64,000 nucleotides of DNA from Acidobacteriota bacterium (lineage in GTDB: Bacteria; Acidobacteriota; Terriglobia; UBA7540), in assembly GCA_902812465.1 (NCBI GenBank), contig CADDZE010000014.1, forward strand, positions 1 to 64,000, read 5' to 3'. This document shows positions 7,655 through 17,461 of this stretch, in pieces. The position numbers were made by a program, and so were the translations under genes. A model generated the notes under the pieces. It had not been told where the DNA came from. It made no database searches and worked only from the letters and a program-made list of their open reading frames with translations. Every line of letters begins with the position of its first letter. The first letter of the stretch is position 1.

Positions 7655-10081
7655 ATGCGCTACGTCTGCGTTCACGGCCACTTTTATCAGCCACCGCGGG
7701 AGAACCCTTCGCTGGAAGACATCGAGCTGCAGGACTCTGCCTACCCTTATCACGACTGGAACGAGCGCATTACCTCCGAATGCTACGGACCTAACACGAC
7801 CTCGCGGATCCTGGACGCGGACCAGCGCATCGTCCAGCTGGTCAACAATTATTCCCGGATCAGCTTCAACTTCGGGCCGACGCTGCTTGCGTGGCTTGAG
7901 ACCAAGGCGCCCAAAGTCTACCAAGCGATTCAGGAGGCCGACCGCATTAGCCGGCAAACCTTCTCCGGCCACGGCTCGGCTCTGGCGCAGGCCTATAACC
8001 ACATGATCTTGCCGCTGGCCAACCGCCGCGACAAAGTGACCCAGGTGAAGTGGGGCCTCCGCGATTTCGAGCACCGCTTCGGGCGCCGGCCGGAGGGAAT
8101 GTGGTTGCCGGAGACAGCTGTCGATCTGGAAACGCTCCAGGTGCTAGCCGATCACCAGATTCGGTTCACCATCCTTGCTCCGCGGCAGGCCCGCCGCGTG
8201 CGCCGCTTCGGGGGCAGAACCTGGAAAGACGTTAGCGGCGAGAGGATCGACCCCAGCCGGGCCTATCTGGTGCGCCTGCCGCAGCGGCGCGCTATCGCTG
8301 TTTTCTTTTACGACGGACCGATTTCGCGCGCGGTCGCTTTCGAAGGTCTGCTGAATAACGGGGAGCGTTTCGCTGAGCGCCTGCTGGGTGGGTTTTCCGA
8401 TGCACGCGACTGGCCCCAGCTCTCGCACATCGCCACCGACGGGGAGAGTTATGGCCATCATCACCGCCACGGCGAGATGGCGCTAACCTATGCGCTGCAC
8501 TACATCGAATCGAGAAAGCTGGCCGAGCTTACCAATTACGGCCAGTTCCTGGAGCGCCATCCGCCTCGCCACCTAGTGGAGATCTTCGATAACAGCTCCT
8601 GGAGCTGCGTGCACGGCATCGAGCGCTGGCGCAGCCATTGCGGCTGCAATTCGGGCGGGCACCCGGAATGGAACCAGGAGTGGCGTGCCCCGTTGCGCGA
8701 GGCGCTCGACTGGCTGCGCGACGCGATGGCCCCCGCTTATGAGCAGCACGCTGCTGCTCTTCTGAAGGATCCTTGGGGAGCGCGCGACGAATATATCCGC
8801 GTCATTCTCGACCGCTCGCCCGCGAACGTGGATGCCTTTCTAGAAGAGTTCGCCACCCATCCCTTGGAGGAGAGCGAGAAGGTCCGTGCTCTCAAGCTCC
8901 TCGAGCTGCAGCGACACGCGCTCCTGATGTACACCAGTTGCGGCTGGTTCTTTGATGAGCTTTCCGGCCTCGAAACTGTTCAGGTCATCCAGTATGCCGG
9001 CCGTGCCCTCCGGCTCGCACAGGAGGTATTCGGCGATCACCTGGAGGCGGAGTTCCTTGAGCGGCTGAGCCGGGCCAAGAGCAACCTTCCCGAGCACCAG
9101 GACGGCCGGGCGATCTACGAGAAGTTCGTCCGACCAGCCATCGTCGACATGCCCAAGCTAGCGGCCCACTACGCCATCAGCTCGATTTTCGAATCGTATC
9201 CGGAGCACACCCGCATCTATTGCTACACGGCCGACCGCGAGGACTACTCGGTGAACGCCGAGGGTAAGATGCGCCTCGCTACGGGGCGCGCGCGCTTTAC
9301 TTCCGAGATTACCCGCGAGTCCTCCACCCTGAGCTTCGCCGTACTTCACTTGGGTGATCACAACCTCAGCGGCGGAGTCCGGCATTTCGATAGCCCAGAG
9401 GAGTATCAGCTCATAGTTGGAAATCTCACCGATGCCTTCTCCAGAGCAGATACCGCGGAAGTGATCCGCCTGCTGGACGAGGGCTTCGGCCGAAAGATTT
9501 ATTCGCTGCGATCGCTCTTTCGCGACGAGCAGCGCAAGATCGTCAACCTAGTGCTTCAGGAAACGCTGGCAGAGGCGGCCTCAGCCTACCGTGGCCTCTA
9601 TGAGAACCACGCCCCGCTGATGAAGTTCCTCAACGCCCTCGGAATCCCACTGCCCAAGGCCTTTTTGGCGGCTGCCGAGCTGGCGCTCAACACGCAGTTG
9701 CGTCAGGCCTTCCAGCGCCCCGAGCTGGACCTGCAGGTGATACGCAGTCTGCTCAAAGAAGCCTCCGGCATGAACGTAAGCCTGGACGCCGCGACGCTGG
9801 AGTACACGCTGCGCCGGCGGCTCGAAGAGTGCGCCGCGGAGTTCGCTTCCGCTGCGGCGGAGTCAGCCGCTGCGGAGAAACTGAACAGCCTGCTCGATCT
9901 TGCAGCCTCGCTCCCTTTTGCGGTGAACCTCTGGGACGTGCAAAATATCTGTTTTGCTCCCCTTACCAAGGCTTATGAGCAGCTGCGACGCTCTGCCGAG
10001 GCAGGCGACGGAGAAGTGCAAGCGCGGCTCGGCACGTTGCGCGCTCTGGCGGATAAACTAAGTCTCCGCGTCCAGCCATAA
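7655..10081 (+). CDS. GH57-type glycoside hydrolase with DUF3536
   Basis: A cytoplasmic-type protein of 808 residues. It starts with RYVCVHGHFYQPPRENP, the standard opening of the GH57/DUF3536 group of alpha-amylase/4-alpha-glucanotransferase-like enzymes. Further signs are SAYPYHDWNERITSECY, EGMWLPETAVD (probable catalytic Glu region) and IATDGESYGHHHRHGEMAL (probable catalytic Asp region). The C-terminal half has the helical DUF3536 pattern (FFDELSGLETVQVIQYAGRA). The ATG at 7655 begins the conserved MRYVC start; a GTG six bases upstream is possible. A decayed treY lies directly downstream, so an alpha-glucan/trehalose locus is likely. Substrate is not proven. Confidence 0.88.
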   Translation: MRYVCVHGHFYQPPRENPSLEDIELQDSAYPYHDWNERITSECYGPNTTSRILDADQRIVQLVNNYSRISFNFGPTLLAWLETKAPKVYQAIQEADRISRQTFSGHGSALAQAYNHMILPLANRRDKVTQVKWGLRDFEHRFGRRPEGMWLPETAVDLETLQVLADHQIRFTILAPRQARRVRRFGGRTWKDVSGERIDPSRAYLVRLPQRRAIAVFFYDGPISRAVAFEGLLNNGERFAERLLGGFSDARDWPQLSHIATDGESYGHHHRHGEMALTYALHYIESRKLAELTNYGQFLERHPPRHLVEIFDNSSWSCVHGIERWRSHCGCNSGGHPEWNQEWRAPLREALDWLRDAMAPAYEQHAAALLKDPWGARDEYIRVILDRSPANVDAFLEEFATHPLEESEKVRALKLLELQRHALLMYTSCGWFFDELSGLETVQVIQYAGRALRLAQEVFGDHLEAEFLERLSRAKSNLPEHQDGRAIYEKFVRPAIVDMPKLAAHYAISSIFESYPEHTRIYCYTADREDYSVNAEGKMRLATGRARFTSEITRESSTLSFAVLHLGDHNLSGGVRHFDSPEEYQLIVGNLTDAFSRADTAEVIRLLDEGFGRKIYSLRSLFRDEQRKIVNLVLQETLAEAASAYRGLYENHAPLMKFLNALGIPLPKAFLAAAELALNTQLRQAFQRPELDLQVIRSLLKEASGMNVSLDAATLEYTLRRRLEECAAEFASAAAESAAAEKLNSLLDLAASLPFAVNLWDVQNICFAPLTKAYEQLRRSAEAGDGEVQARLGTLRALADKLSLRVQP

Positions 10082-10098
10082 CACGGAGGGCAGTATTA

Positions 10099-10440
10099 CG
10101 CATTCCGGCCGCAACCTACCACCTGCAGTTCAACCGTCAGTTGACCTTCGGCGACGCCCGCGCCGAGTTGGCATACCGCCGACTGGCATCCCCCTTCCCG
10201 AACCCTTGATGACAAGGTACTGCTCCCCGTGCTTGGGACTTTTTACTAATTCGCGGCGTCGATCACCTGTTTCCGGAACGGCGCGAGGAGCGCTTAGCCT
10301 TTGTGATGCGCTGGCAGCAGATGACGGGTCCTATCGTGGCTAAGGGCCTCGAAGATACCGTCCTATATGTCTCACGCCGCTGACCTTCCTGAACGAGGTA
10401 ACGCGCACTCCAGGCCGCTGGGTAAACATCCTCACTGAAG
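10099..10440 (+). pseudogene. treY: Remnant of malto-oligosyltrehalose synthase
   Basis: Three short blocks in TreY order lie within 340 bases. At 10099 the reading RIPAATYHLQFNRQLTFGDAR matches the N-terminal start of TreY. At 10211 DKVLLPVLGTFY matches its C-terminal third. At 10259-10380 ERLAFVMRWQQM, TGPIVAKGLEDTVLY and, after a frameshift, LTFLNEV match the TGPVMAKG.EDTA.Y ... LNEVGG region. Several hundred codons are missing between the first two blocks, and stops break each one. TreY normally converts the reducing end of maltodextrin to a trehalosyl unit. Together with the GH57 gene upstream this suggests a lost trehalose branch. Confidence 0.75.
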
Positions 10441-10945
10441 AAGTCGTGGCTAAAGCCCCGAGATCCCGCGCGTTGCCCCTGCGTACCGTATTTGCCAGTT
10501 TCCCAGTCGTGCTGCTCGCCGGGGATGGGGCCGTTGCTGTTTAATCGCCGTGCCAAAGGTTTTGCTTGGTACGCCTTCGCGTGAGGTTCCTTTCGTCGTT
10601 CACGTCTCACACATAGATTTCAACTAATACGCCCCCCGGCGCTCAGAACTGACGTTTAATGATGATCTGACGCGTAGGAAGGGGTCGCGACCAATAGAAG
10701 GAGGCAGGCGAGGCCGAAGGCCGAATTGAGGACTGAGAAACGAGGAGTCGCGACGCAAAAATGAGGGAACGAAGCCACCAAGTGATTGAAAACACGAGAT
10801 GGCGTATCTGGCAAACCGACCGATACGACGGCCCAAGAGCCAACACCTAGCCCAGGCAGGGTCTGCTGATCGTTCCGCTTGCAGTCCGTGCTACGGCAGG
10901 TTAACTTGATTAGCTGTCTGTCCCCGGATTGGGCGTTTGGGCGAG
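10441..10945. other. Gene-free stretch between treY remains and the ABC exporter
   Basis: No convincing gene is seen on either strand. The first part may be the last traces of treY. Two palindromic copies of GTCGCGAC lie at 10683-10692 (extended to GGTCGCGACC) and 10747-10754. The promoter of the exporter operon should be near the right end, but no good -35/-10 pair is obvious. Confidence 0.4.
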
Positions 10946-11902
10946 ATGACCGACGCGCTGACGGTTGACAATGTAACGAAGCGATACGACACAGTGACGG
11001 CGGTCGACCACCTCTCATTCCGCGTGCCCCAGGGGTCCATTTTCGGGCTATTGGGCCCGAACGGCGCCGGCAAGACGACAACCCTGCGGATGATCATGCG
11101 CATCCTGGTGCCCGACGAAGGCTCCATTTTGATCATGGGACAACCGCTCACCGACCGCTCGCAGCATTTGGCCGGCTATCTGCCGGAGGAGCGTGGGCTC
11201 TATCCACGCATGACCGTGCGCAGCGTGCTGGTGTTTCTCGGGGCTCTGAAGGGGCTCTCTGAGGCTGAGGCTGAAAGGCGGGCGCGAGCCTGGCTGGAAC
11301 GTTTCCAACTGGGTGAGTGGTCGGAAAAGAAGGTCATCGACCTTTCGAAGGGGATGCAGCAGAAGGTGCAGTTCATTGCCGCGGTACTCCACGAGCCGTC
11401 CCTACTGATACTCGATGAACCCTTTACTGGCCTGGACCCCGTGAACACTGTTGCGGTGAAGGATATTATGCTCGAGCTCCGCGCCCGCGGCACCACGGTG
11501 ATCCTCTCCACCCATCGCATGGAGCAGGTGGAGATGATGTGCGACGCCATCTGCCTGATCAACGCAGGCAGGAGTGTGCTGCAGGGGGAGCTACGGGCCA
11601 TCAAGCAAGCTTACGGGAAAAATACGCTGCGGATCGAATACTCAGGGGACGACGGCTTTCTCAACCAGTCTACCCTGATCCAGTCGGTGAACCGCTACGG
11701 CGGCATGGTCGAAGCGAGGCTGCGTCCTGGGGCTGATCCCCAGGAGATCCTGAAAGCAGCCGTCGGGAAAGGGGCGCGCATCACCCGCTTCGAGCTGGTT
11801 GAACCACCGCTGAACGATATCTTCATCGAGAAGGTTTCCGAGGGCAGCGGTCATGCAGCCGCGGATCGTAAAGGCCGACGGTTCGTCGGCCTTCCTGACT
11901 GA
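10946..11902 (+). CDS. ABC transporter ATP-binding protein, NatA-like (ABC-2 type)
   Basis: A 318-residue ATPase expected to drive export through the permease encoded next. Walker A GPNGAGKTT is near residue 39, the signature is the variant LSKGMQQK, and Walker B is LLILDEPFTGLDP followed by the switch His in STHRMEQ. The C-terminal extension of about 90 residues ending in PLNDIFIEKV is typical of NatA/YhaQ-type subunits. The ATG at 10946 is preferred over a TTG nine bases upstream. The permease follows after 39 bases with AAGAAGGAG before its ATG, so the two form an operon. The substrate is not visible; sodium, a drug or a lipid are all possible for this group. Confidence 0.9.
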   Translation: MTDALTVDNVTKRYDTVTAVDHLSFRVPQGSIFGLLGPNGAGKTTTLRMIMRILVPDEGSILIMGQPLTDRSQHLAGYLPEERGLYPRMTVRSVLVFLGALKGLSEAEAERRARAWLERFQLGEWSEKKVIDLSKGMQQKVQFIAAVLHEPSLLILDEPFTGLDPVNTVAVKDIMLELRARGTTVILSTHRMEQVEMMCDAICLINAGRSVLQGELRAIKQAYGKNTLRIEYSGDDGFLNQSTLIQSVNRYGGMVEARLRPGADPQEILKAAVGKGARITRFELVEPPLNDIFIEKVSEGSGHAAADRKGRRFVGLPD

Positions 11903-11941
11903 GCGGGTCACTGACGAGGAGTCACAGCGAGAAAGAAGGAG

Positions 11942-13213
11942 ATGCGCAAGGTCTGGCTGGTGCTGAAGCGGGAGTACGGCACCCGGGTGCGCACCAAGGG
12001 CTTTGTGATCGGCACCCTGGCATTGCCGGTATTGGTGGTTGCCCTCTTGGCCTTTTCGGTTTTCATGGCGGAGAGGACGGCCAGCCAGCCTGTGAAGCTC
12101 GCTATCCTGGACGAAGCCGGTGGCTTGGCCCAGGCCGTCGCTGCTGGGTTGAACCAGAAACTGCCCAACGGCCAGCCCGCCTTCCGTATCGTGGATGTCC
12201 TCGAGGGACCAGTAGGTGCAGAAGCCGAGCAGGGCCTCTCTACCAAAGTGCAGCAGGGCGAGCTTGACGCGTACATTCTGCTGCCGCCCGATGCGGTTCA
12301 GTCCGGCAGGGCCGAATTTCGCGCCGGCACAGCGGGCGACTTCTCAATGCTGCATGATGTCACCGCCGCTGTGAACAGCGCGCTTATCGCCCGGCGCCTC
12401 CGCGATCGCGGCATTCACCTTGAGGACCTTCGCAATGTGGTCCGCGGTGCGGAGGTGAAACTGGTGAAAGTGTCCAAGGAGGGAGTGGCGGAGGAGAAGG
12501 GGCAAACTTTCGTTATTGCGATGGCCGTGCCCATGATCCTCTACACGACGTTGCTCATCTATGGTGTCATCACGATGCGGTCGGTACTGGAGGAGAAGAC
12601 CACACGCACCGTCGAGGTGTTGGTGTCCTCCATAAGGCCGTCACAGCTTCTGGCCGGTAAGATTCTCGGCGTCGCGGCGGTGGGTTTTACCCAGTATCTG
12701 ATATGGATGGGGTGCGCCGGACTGGTGGCCGGCTATGGCAGAGCCATGGCGGTCGTCGTTCGACCCGGTGTGTCTCTTCCTTCCCTGCATCTGCCTCTTA
12801 GTTTGCTGGTCTATACGGTGATCTTCTTCCTGGGGGGTTATTTCCTTTACTCCGCCCTCTATGCCGCCGTCGGTGCGGCGGTATCGAGCGAATCCGATGC
12901 CCAGCAAATGCAGTGGCCCGTCACCTTGCCGTTGGTGCTCTCCGTCGTAATGTTTGTTTACGTCCTTCGCGAGCCCAATACGACACCGGTGGTGATCCTC
13001 TCGGAGATCCCCTTTTTCGCTCCCATTCTCATGCTGGTTCGGATCGCGGCCCATAGACCCCCCTTCTGGCAGATTGGGCTCTCCATTGGCTTGCTGGCAG
13101 TGACCACCATGGGAGTAGTTCGTCTCGCCGCTCGCATCTACCGCGTGGGTCTGCTGATGTACGGCAAGCGACCATCGTTGGCCGAGGTCATCCGTTGGTT
13201 CCGCTACGCGTAG
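11942..13213 (+). CDS. ABC-2 type permease, NatB-like
   Basis: A 423-residue inner-membrane subunit. It has a first membrane helix after VWLVLKREYGTRVRTKGF, then a large extracytoplasmic domain of about 150 residues, then a block of helices from TFVIAMAVPMILYTTLLIYG to the end (ABC2_membrane_3 layout). The motif MRSVLEEKTTRTVEVLVSS is the well-conserved cytoplasmic coupling loop of the NatB/YhaP family. It pairs with the ATPase encoded just upstream. A strong hairpin at 13374-13407 probably ends the operon. Confidence 0.9.
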   Translation: MRKVWLVLKREYGTRVRTKGFVIGTLALPVLVVALLAFSVFMAERTASQPVKLAILDEAGGLAQAVAAGLNQKLPNGQPAFRIVDVLEGPVGAEAEQGLSTKVQQGELDAYILLPPDAVQSGRAEFRAGTAGDFSMLHDVTAAVNSALIARRLRDRGIHLEDLRNVVRGAEVKLVKVSKEGVAEEKGQTFVIAMAVPMILYTTLLIYGVITMRSVLEEKTTRTVEVLVSSIRPSQLLAGKILGVAAVGFTQYLIWMGCAGLVAGYGRAMAVVVRPGVSLPSLHLPLSLLVYTVIFFLGGYFLYSALYAAVGAAVSSESDAQQMQWPVTLPLVLSVVMFVYVLREPNTTPVVILSEIPFFAPILMLVRIAAHRPPFWQIGLSIGLLAVTTMGVVRLAARIYRVGLLMYGKRPSLAEVIRWFRYA

Positions 13214-13373
13214 AGCGGGTGCTCGCAGAGGTGCTAGCGGAAGCGCGGTCCGTCACCCCAAAACCCTTGCCCCATGGTCGCCGAGGACTGCGACCAGCTT
13301 GCAGCCACGGGCGGAAGGCCTGCAACACCGATATAGAGATAGGCTGCTGGACTGTCTCGGAGGGAACAAAAGA

Positions 13374-13407
13374 GGCCAGAGGGGTGGTTTTAACCACTCC
13401 TCTGGCC
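13374..13407. terminator. Strong inverted repeat between convergent genes
   Basis: The 16-base arm GGCCAGAGGGGTGGTT pairs with AACCACTCCTCTGGCC, with one G-T mismatch and almost no loop beyond TT. It lies between the ABC permease (plus) and the PEP-CTERM gene (minus). There is no U tract, so it may be a shared hairpin that protects or ends both transcripts. Confidence 0.6.
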
Positions 13408-13461
13408 GAGTCACCCCCTTCCTCGGGAGGGGGAGTATGAGCAACCGCTTGTCGAAGCGCC

Positions 13462-14235
13462 CTATCTTAGCTTGCGACGCAGGATGCCGCCGAGAGCTAG
13501 CAATCCCGAACCCAGGAGTGCCAGTGAGCCAGGCTCTGGAGTCGCGGCCGGCGTCACGTGGATAATCAGGTCGTTAAAGTCCCTGTCGGTATTGCCGAAG
13601 GGGAGGTCCTCGACGCCAATCCAGTAAGAGCTGTTGCCGCCATCAAAGATGGCGAAGTGTTGATCCCCCTTCCCCTCCGTGTTGTCTCCGGCCTGCGTGA
13701 ACCATTCGCCCAGTGTGTGGTCGGGGCTATCTTTACCGATGAGGCAGAACCCGTACTGCGCGGTAGGTGTGAAAAACGCAGTATCCCCGGGCCCGCCACC
13801 GTTAAATAGGACTTGGCAGACGGGATTAGAGACGCTGGCATCATACCAGCCGAACTCATTGAACCCCGCGTTACCCGCGACCGTTAGTTCCACGGCTGCC
13901 TGGGTTCCGCCGCCGCTATGGTCAAAGTAAATGTCCGGATCGGCCTTGCCGCCTTGATCGGTGCTAGCCACGAACTTGGTACCCCAAAAGGGAATGGAGC
14001 CGGGCGCCGATGTCCCCAGTTGTGTGCAGTTGCCAAGGCCTGTCAGGCAGAATCCAAGGTTGTAATCGCTGCCGTCCCAGGAAGTATGGTCCCAGTAAGG
14101 CTTGCCGTTTTGATTGAGGTCGGACACTTGCCACGTCTGCCATGTGGCGTTGGTCGAGCCTGCAATAGTGTCACCCAGTGCTGCCGATGCCACGGCCAGC
14201 AACGTTGCTGCTGCAAGAATCGACAGTCTCCTCAC
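13462..14235 (-). CDS. Secreted PEP-CTERM protein with DUF4114-like domain
   Basis: A 257-residue exported protein. The N-terminus is a signal peptide (LSILAAATLLAVASAALG). The C-terminus is a PEP-CTERM sorting tail: PEP in ATPEPGSLALLG, one membrane helix, then the basic end RRKLR. The segment TDRDFNDLIIHV before the tail matches the DxDFNDxxxxV signature of DUF4114 domains. Exosortase normally cleaves such tails for surface or exopolysaccharide-linked attachment; no exosortase gene lies in this window. The GTG at 14235 is chosen because GGAGG lies seven bases upstream; a GTG at 14241 is too close to it. The role of the protein is unknown. Confidence 0.85.
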   Translation of the reverse strand: MRRLSILAAATLLAVASAALGDTIAGSTNATWQTWQVSDLNQNGKPYWDHTSWDGSDYNLGFCLTGLGNCTQLGTSAPGSIPFWGTKFVASTDQGGKADPDIYFDHSGGGTQAAVELTVAGNAGFNEFGWYDASVSNPVCQVLFNGGGPGDTAFFTPTAQYGFCLIGKDSPDHTLGEWFTQAGDNTEGKGDQHFAIFDGGNSSYWIGVEDLPFGNTDRDFNDLIIHVTPAATPEPGSLALLGSGLLALGGILRRKLR

Positions 14236-14637
14236 GAACACCCCTCCGACGACTCCTCAGTGACTCGCCGCGGCCTTCTGAACTGCACGGCGGCGAGCGC
14301 AACTTCCGAATAGCAACTGAGGAGCCAGCTCGGGCTAGTACGCAGTCAGTATTAACTGCTCAATTTAATGGACTGATGGCGTTGCAACTATCCTGGATGG
14401 TTGCGAGAGGCGAGGGGGATCGAGCTGTGGTCGCGACTTCCACATCAGGTCAGGAGATTACCCACGAAGAGGAAGCAGCTTCCACTGCCAGTTGACGAGA
14501 GCGGGCGACCCAAGCCTCCGCTGGGAATGCGGCAACGTTGATTCCGCCCCCGATTTAGGATCAGGTGCGGCATTCGCCCTGCAAGCCTTTCCCGGGCGAA
14601 AGCGCCGACGCGGCGGGAGGTCTCCGCCATTGCTACA
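14236..14637. other. Intergenic stretch upstream of the PEP-CTERM gene
   Basis: No gene is seen. On the minus strand it holds the leader and presumably the promoter of the PEP-CTERM gene. A TTGAGC about 130 bases upstream of the start is followed after 17 bases by only a weak -10 (TACTAG). Confidence 0.4.
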
Positions 14638-15822
14638 TCAAATGATGCGAAGCTTGCGGCCCACGCTCTCGAAGATGTCCAGCGCACGCGCGAGCTCTTC
14701 TTCCGTGTGGGTGGCGGTAACAATGGTGCGGACGCGAGCCTTGCCAACGGGCACTGTCGGGTAGCCGATACTCTGGGCGAACACGCCCGCCTCAAAGAGC
14801 TGGCGCGAGAACTCGTGCGCCAGGGCTGCATCGCCGACGATGACGGGCGTGATGGGGGTTTCGCTCATGCCGGTGTTGAAGCCCAGCTTCTGCAGCCCCG
14901 CTTTGAAGAACCGAGTGTTTGACCACAGCTTCTCGATCAGTTCGGGTTCTTCCTCCAAAACCTCGAAGGCCGCCAGGCAGGAAGCGGCCACAGCAGGCGG
15001 ATGCGAGGTGGAGAAGAGGAAGGGGCGGGCGCGGTGGTAAAGGAATTCGATGGCGTCGCGCGTGGAGCAGACGTAGCCGCCGAGGACGCCGATAGCCTTT
15101 GACAGCGTGCCGACTTGGATGTCAACCCGGCCGTGGAGGTTGAAATGGTCGACGGTGCCGCGGCCATGGCGGCCGAGCACGCCGGAGGCGTGGGCGTCGT
15201 CAATCATCATGATGCAGCCGTACTTTTCCGCCAGTTCGACCAGCTGCGGCAGGGGGGCAATGTCCCCGTCCATGGAAAAGACGCCGTCGGTGATGAGCAG
15301 CTTGCGGCCGCTGCGGTTCGCCACTTCCTTGAGAATCCGCTCGCAGGCGTCCACGTCCTTGTGGGGAAAGATCTTGATCTCGGCGCGCGACAAGCGGCAG
15401 CCGTCAATGATGGAGGCGTGGTTCAGCTCGTCGGAAATGATGACGTCCTCCCGGCCGAGGATCGCCTGGACGGTTCCGGCATTGGCCGTGAAGCCTGACT
15501 GGAATACCACCGACGCTTCGACCTGCTTGAACTGGGCGATCTTCTCCTCCAGTTGGAGGTGGATGGTCATGGTGCCGGCAATGGTGCGTACGGCGCCGGA
15601 TCCCACGCCGTATTCCTCGACGGCGCGCGCCGCCCGCTCCTTGAGCTTGGGGTGTGTGGTCAGCCCGAGGTAGTTATTCGAGGAGAGGTTGATGACTTCG
15701 TGTCCGTCGAAGTCAGCCACCGGCAGCTGCTCGGTCTGCAGCACGCGCAGCTTCTGGTAGAGCTTCTGCTCGCGCAGCTTATCGAGTTCATCCGCAAGAT
15801 ACTTCAGTTGGGCTTTGGGCAT
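14638..15822 (-). CDS. kbl: Glycine C-acetyltransferase (2-amino-3-ketobutyrate CoA ligase)
   Basis: A PLP enzyme of 394 residues that splits 2-amino-3-oxobutyrate with CoA into glycine and acetyl-CoA, the second step of threonine breakdown. Visible family marks are [12 protein letters not shown] near the N-terminus, the cofactor-binding segment [10 protein letters not shown], the Schiff-base Lys in [12 protein letters not shown] and [16 protein letters not shown] near the end. The ATG at 15822 has AGGAG just upstream and starts the conserved PKAQLKYL sequence; 17 codons of open frame before it are ignored. The dehydrogenase for the first step ends 34 bases upstream on the same strand. Together they form the classic tdh-kbl operon, here in tdh-first order. 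Confidence 0.93.
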   Translation of the reverse strand: MPKAQLKYLADELDKLREQKLYQKLRVLQTEQLPVADFDGHEVINLSSNNYLGLTTHPKLKERAARAVEEYGVGSGAVRTIAGTMTIHLQLEEKIAQFKQVEASVVFQSGFTANAGTVQAILGREDVIISDELNHASIIDGCRLSRAEIKIFPHKDVDACERILKEVANRSGRKLLITDGVFSMDGDIAPLPQLVELAEKYGCIMMIDDAHASGVLGRHGRGTVDHFNLHGRVDIQVGTLSKAIGVLGGYVCSTRDAIEFLYHRARPFLFSTSHPPAVAASCLAAFEVLEEEPELIEKLWSNTRFFKAGLQKLGFNTGMSETPITPVIVGDAALAHEFSRQLFEAGVFAQSIGYPTVPVGKARVRTIVTATHTEEELARALDIFESVGRKLRII

Positions 15823-15856
15823 GGTTCTCCTCAGAAGTGGGTGATGAAGCCTTCTC

Positions 15857-16912
15857 CTAAGCAGGACTGCCATTCGGGTAGAGCAGCACCTTGGAAGCGT
15901 TGCCGGAGAGCAGGAGTTCGACGCCGCGCTTGAAGTCGGTCAGCGGCAGGCGGTCGGTGATCAGCGGCGACAGATCCAGGGAGCCCGACTTCAGCAGCGC
16001 CTGCATCCTGTACCACGTCTCGAAGACGCGGCGGCCGTTGATGCCCTGCACCACCGCGCCTTTGAAGATAACATCATTGGCCAAGTCGAGCTCCACCGGC
16101 TTGGAAGGTATGCCGAGCAGGGAGAGGCGGCCACCGCGCCGCAGCATTTGGAATGCCTGCCGTACGCCCTGGGAGTTGCCGGACATTTCCAGCACCACGT
16201 CGGCTCCCACCTGATCAGTGAGGACTAACACTTCGGCCACCACGTCCGTCTTGCTGGGATCCAAAACCGCTGCCGCACCGACTCTTTCCGCCAGCTTCTG
16301 CCGGTAAGGATGTGGCTCGATCGCCAAAATCGGACCGGCACCGCAGGCCTTGGCCACGGCAATGGCCAGCAAACCGATGGGACCGCAGCCTACCACGGCC
16401 ACGCTCATGCCGGCCACTTCACCCGCCAGCACGGCGTGCACGGCGTTTCCCAACGGGTCGAGGATGGCCGCGTAATCGACGGGAATCGCCGGATCGATCT
16501 TCCAAATGTTGGTTTCGGGGATTCGCACAAACTCGGCGAAGCATCCATCCGTGTCGATGCCGATGATCCGGACGTTCTGGCAAATGTGGCTCTGTCCGGT
16601 GCGGCACTGGTAGCAGCGCCCGCAAGCCACATGCATCTCCGCGGAAACGAAGGCGCCCGGCTGCACCGTGGTCACCTCGGCGCCCACCTGCTCAACCACG
16701 CCGCAGAACTCATGGCCAAACACCAGCGGCGGATGAACCCGCCGTGCGGACCAGCGGTCCCAGCGATAAATGTGTAAGTCTGTACCGCAAATGGACGCCG
16801 CCTGAACGCGCACCAGCACTTCCGTGGGACCGACCGACGGCACCGCCACCTGCAGGATGTCCGCCCCCGGCTGTGGCTGAGATTTGACAACGGCTTGCAT
16901 GGTGACAGACAT
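15857..16912 (-). CDS. tdh: L-threonine 3-dehydrogenase
   Basis: A zinc-dependent medium-chain dehydrogenase of 351 residues that oxidises L-threonine to 2-amino-3-oxobutyrate with NAD. Catalytic-zinc ligands are in [13 protein letters not shown] and [11 protein letters not shown]. The structural-zinc cysteines appear as [15 protein letters not shown]. The Rossmann fold has [23 protein letters not shown] and MFE-like downstream segments distinguish Tdh from general alcohol dehydrogenases. The start is uncertain between ATG 16912 and ATG 16900; neither has a strong ribosome-binding site. The product feeds kbl, which follows after 34 bases. Confidence 0.92.
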   Translation of the reverse strand: MSVTMQAVVKSQPQPGADILQVAVPSVGPTEVLVRVQAASICGTDLHIYRWDRWSARRVHPPLVFGHEFCGVVEQVGAEVTTVQPGAFVSAEMHVACGRCYQCRTGQSHICQNVRIIGIDTDGCFAEFVRIPETNIWKIDPAIPVDYAAILDPLGNAVHAVLAGEVAGMSVAVVGCGPIGLLAIAVAKACGAGPILAIEPHPYRQKLAERVGAAAVLDPSKTDVVAEVLVLTDQVGADVVLEMSGNSQGVRQAFQMLRRGGRLSLLGIPSKPVELDLANDVIFKGAVVQGINGRRVFETWYRMQALLKSGSLDLSPLITDRLPLTDFKRGVELLLSGNASKVLLYPNGSPA

Positions 16913-17125
16913 GGTGTGCGGGCAAAGCACGAGTATAGAGGGTCCGCGAAGGTGAGTAAAGGGCGGTGAGAACGCGGTACAGCCTACTCACATCGTATCC
17001 CCCCTGTGGGGTCTCTCTGATCGGAGGCGAAGAGAGATGCCGCGCCGGTTCGAATTGCAGAATAGCCGCCTTGCTTGGCCCGGCAACCTGTGATGAAATA
17101 TAAATGCCATATAAGGTGAAGCGAA

Positions 17126-17461
17126 ATGGCTAGTGCCACGACGATCTACATTACGCCCCGCCAGCGGCAGCGGCTCTTCGCCCGCGCCAAGAAGCGCAAG
17201 ACCAGCTTCTCTGAGGAGTTGCGGTCTGCCGTCGAGCTGTATCTGGACCTCCCGCCCGAAGTCGATCAGGCGGCGTTTAGCGCCCTAGTGCGCAGGGCCA
17301 ACGAGTCCATGAAGCGCAGCGTGGCGCGCCTGGACGAGGCGGTGGCCCGTCTCCAGAGCGCCACCGCCAACCTCGAAACTTGCGAGCGCAAACTCCATGA
17401 GCTTGAGCAAAGACATCTACGACGCGCTGAAGAACGTGATGACCATCGAAGCGCGCCTTGA
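17126..17461 (+). CDS. Ribbon-helix-helix-like protein with coiled-coil tail
   Basis: A 111-residue protein. Residues 1-45 (TTIYITPRQRQRLFARAKKR ... SFSEELRSAVELYL) have the strand-helix-helix pattern of CopG/Arc-type DNA-binding antitoxins. The rest is a long charged helix (RANESMKRSVARLDEAVARL) likely to form a coiled coil. Its last 65 bases overlap the next gene, which is also mostly coiled coil, so the two are probably translated together and bind each other. No recognised toxin domain is present. The function is unknown; a two-protein DNA-binding or stress module is a guess. Confidence 0.6.
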   Translation: MASATTIYITPRQRQRLFARAKKRKTSFSEELRSAVELYLDLPPEVDQAAFSALVRRANESMKRSVARLDEAVARLQSATANLETCERKLHELEQRHLRRAEERDDHRSAP

